A DNA stretch of 6,319 nt from Sphingomicrobium sp. (GTDB lineage: Bacteria; Pseudomonadota; Alphaproteobacteria; Sphingomonadales; Sphingomonadaceae): assembly GCA_030146725.1 (NCBI GenBank), contig JASLBJ010000210.1, positions 1 through 6,319 on the forward strand, given 5' to 3'. Within the stretch, counting starts at the first letter, position 1; every line of letters starts with the position of its first letter. The translations under genes and the position numbers were made by a program. The notes under the pieces are model-generated. The model was given only the letters and a program-made list of their open reading frames with translations, searched no databases and was not told where the DNA came from. Shown here piece by piece: positions 5,892-6,319 of the stretch.

Positions 5892-6319
5892 GTGACCGAC
5901 GCTCGAGCAGCCTTCGATCCCGACCGGCTGCCGTGGCTTCCCGATGAGCGGGCACCGGTTCGGCCGACGCGGCGCCAGCCGCTGCTGCTGTGGGGCGTAC
6001 TCGGCCTCCTGCTGGTCGCCGGGCTGTCCTACTGGGCCGGTACGCGCAGCAGTCCGCCAGCCGATCCGCAGCCCGGTCGCGCTCAGCCCGTTCCCCCCGC
6101 ACCAGCCGCTCAGCCGCAGGCGGCTCCTGCACCGCTGGTCGCGCCAGCGCCGCGGCCGCCGGTGAGCGAAGTGGCGCCAGTCGCTCAGCCTCCTGCCGAA
6201 GTCGAGCGCTCCAGACCTGTCGAACGTGCTGCCCCGGTCATCGAGCCTGCCGAGACCGCGGTGGCAGAGCCGGCGAAGGCCGCTGCGGACAGACCGCCTC
6301 CAGTCGCGGCTAAACGGCC
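5892..6319 (+). CDS. Membrane-anchored Pro/Ala-rich protein, probable SPOR-domain protein, 3'-truncated
   Basis: An open frame starts with GTG immediately after the argS TAG and has no stop before the window edge, giving 142 residues so far. Its N-terminus, TDARAAFDPDRLPWLPDE, is a short cytoplasmic tail with the DxDRLPWL motif I associate with alphaproteobacterial SPOR proteins. Arg27-Arg28 precede one hydrophobic segment at about 31-50 (LLLWGVLGLLLVAGLSYWAG), oriented N-in. The rest is a Pro/Ala/Gln/Glu-rich periplasmic linker, which in this family precedes a C-terminal SPOR domain. That domain is not in the window, so the family name is inferred from architecture and from position after argS. 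The strong GGAGGAG in the argS tail decides the start. It should bind septal peptidoglycan from the inner membrane. An alternative is another single-pass envelope protein, such as a TonB-like linker protein, but the DRLPWL tail argues against this. Confidence 0.8.
   Translation, partial: MTDARAAFDPDRLPWLPDERAPVRPTRRQPLLLWGVLGLLLVAGLSYWAGTRSSPPADPQPGRAQPVPPAPAAQPQAAPAPLVAPAPRPPVSEVAPVAQPPAEVERSRPVERAAPVIEPAETAVAEPAKAAADRPPPVAAKR

Noticed and set aside
5944..6165. 73-codon ATG frame downstream of argS
   Set aside because: It is out of frame with the GTG 5892 gene, lacks that gene's strong Shine-Dalgarno spacing, and encodes a Cys/Arg/Ser-rich product with no motif.
1..6319. Mobile element, CRISPR array, toxin-antitoxin or defence locus
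   Set aside because: No transposase, integrase, terminal repeats, repeat-spacer pattern or defence-family motif was seen on either strand; composition and codon use look uniform throughout.

Overview
The window is a GC-rich, densely coding chromosomal segment. It looks like an alphaproteobacterium, most likely a sphingomonad. The grounds are the FtsZ with a long Pro/Ala-rich linker and a DIPRFLNRQ tail, the ArgRS sequence style (VEPPRD, KMSKR), and a dgt-argS-SPOR gene order. As I recall, that order is shared by many alphaproteobacteria, often continuing into nagZ-scpA-scpB-tatA. Species assignment is inference; no RNA marker is present.

Layout, all on the + strand: (1) the 3' four-fifths or so of ftsZ, running in from the left edge and ending at 1177; (2) a 195-base gap with a GC-rich hairpin that probably terminates ftsZ and a weak promoter/palindrome candidate; (3) a secreted TPR plus SPOR-domain protein (about 1373-2767); (4) an HD-domain dGTPase-like protein overlapping it by ATGA (2764-3936); (5) a 221-base leader with no gene but with several inverted repeats; (6) argS (4158-5891); (7) the 5' part of a membrane-anchored, Pro/Ala-rich protein beginning with GTG directly at the argS stop (5892 to the right edge), very probably the second SPOR-domain protein of the locus.

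Functionally the segment joins cell division to housekeeping. FtsZ builds the cytoplasmic ring. The TPR-SPOR protein is exported and should bind denuded septal peptidoglycan. The protein after argS has the architecture of an inner-membrane SPOR protein. Between them sit a dNTP triphosphohydrolase and arginyl-tRNA synthetase, placed by operon structure rather than shared biochemistry. There appear to be two translationally coupled pairs (SPOR-dgt and argS-SPOR-like), with possible initiation points before the first SPOR gene and before argS.

I see no mobile element, CRISPR array, tRNA, rRNA or defence system, and nothing that amounts to a new system. The observations most worth checking are the 9-bp inverted repeat upstream of argS, the chance that its loop pairs with the argS ribosome binding site, and the secreted TPR-SPOR gene directly after ftsZ, where many alphaproteobacteria carry lpxC.
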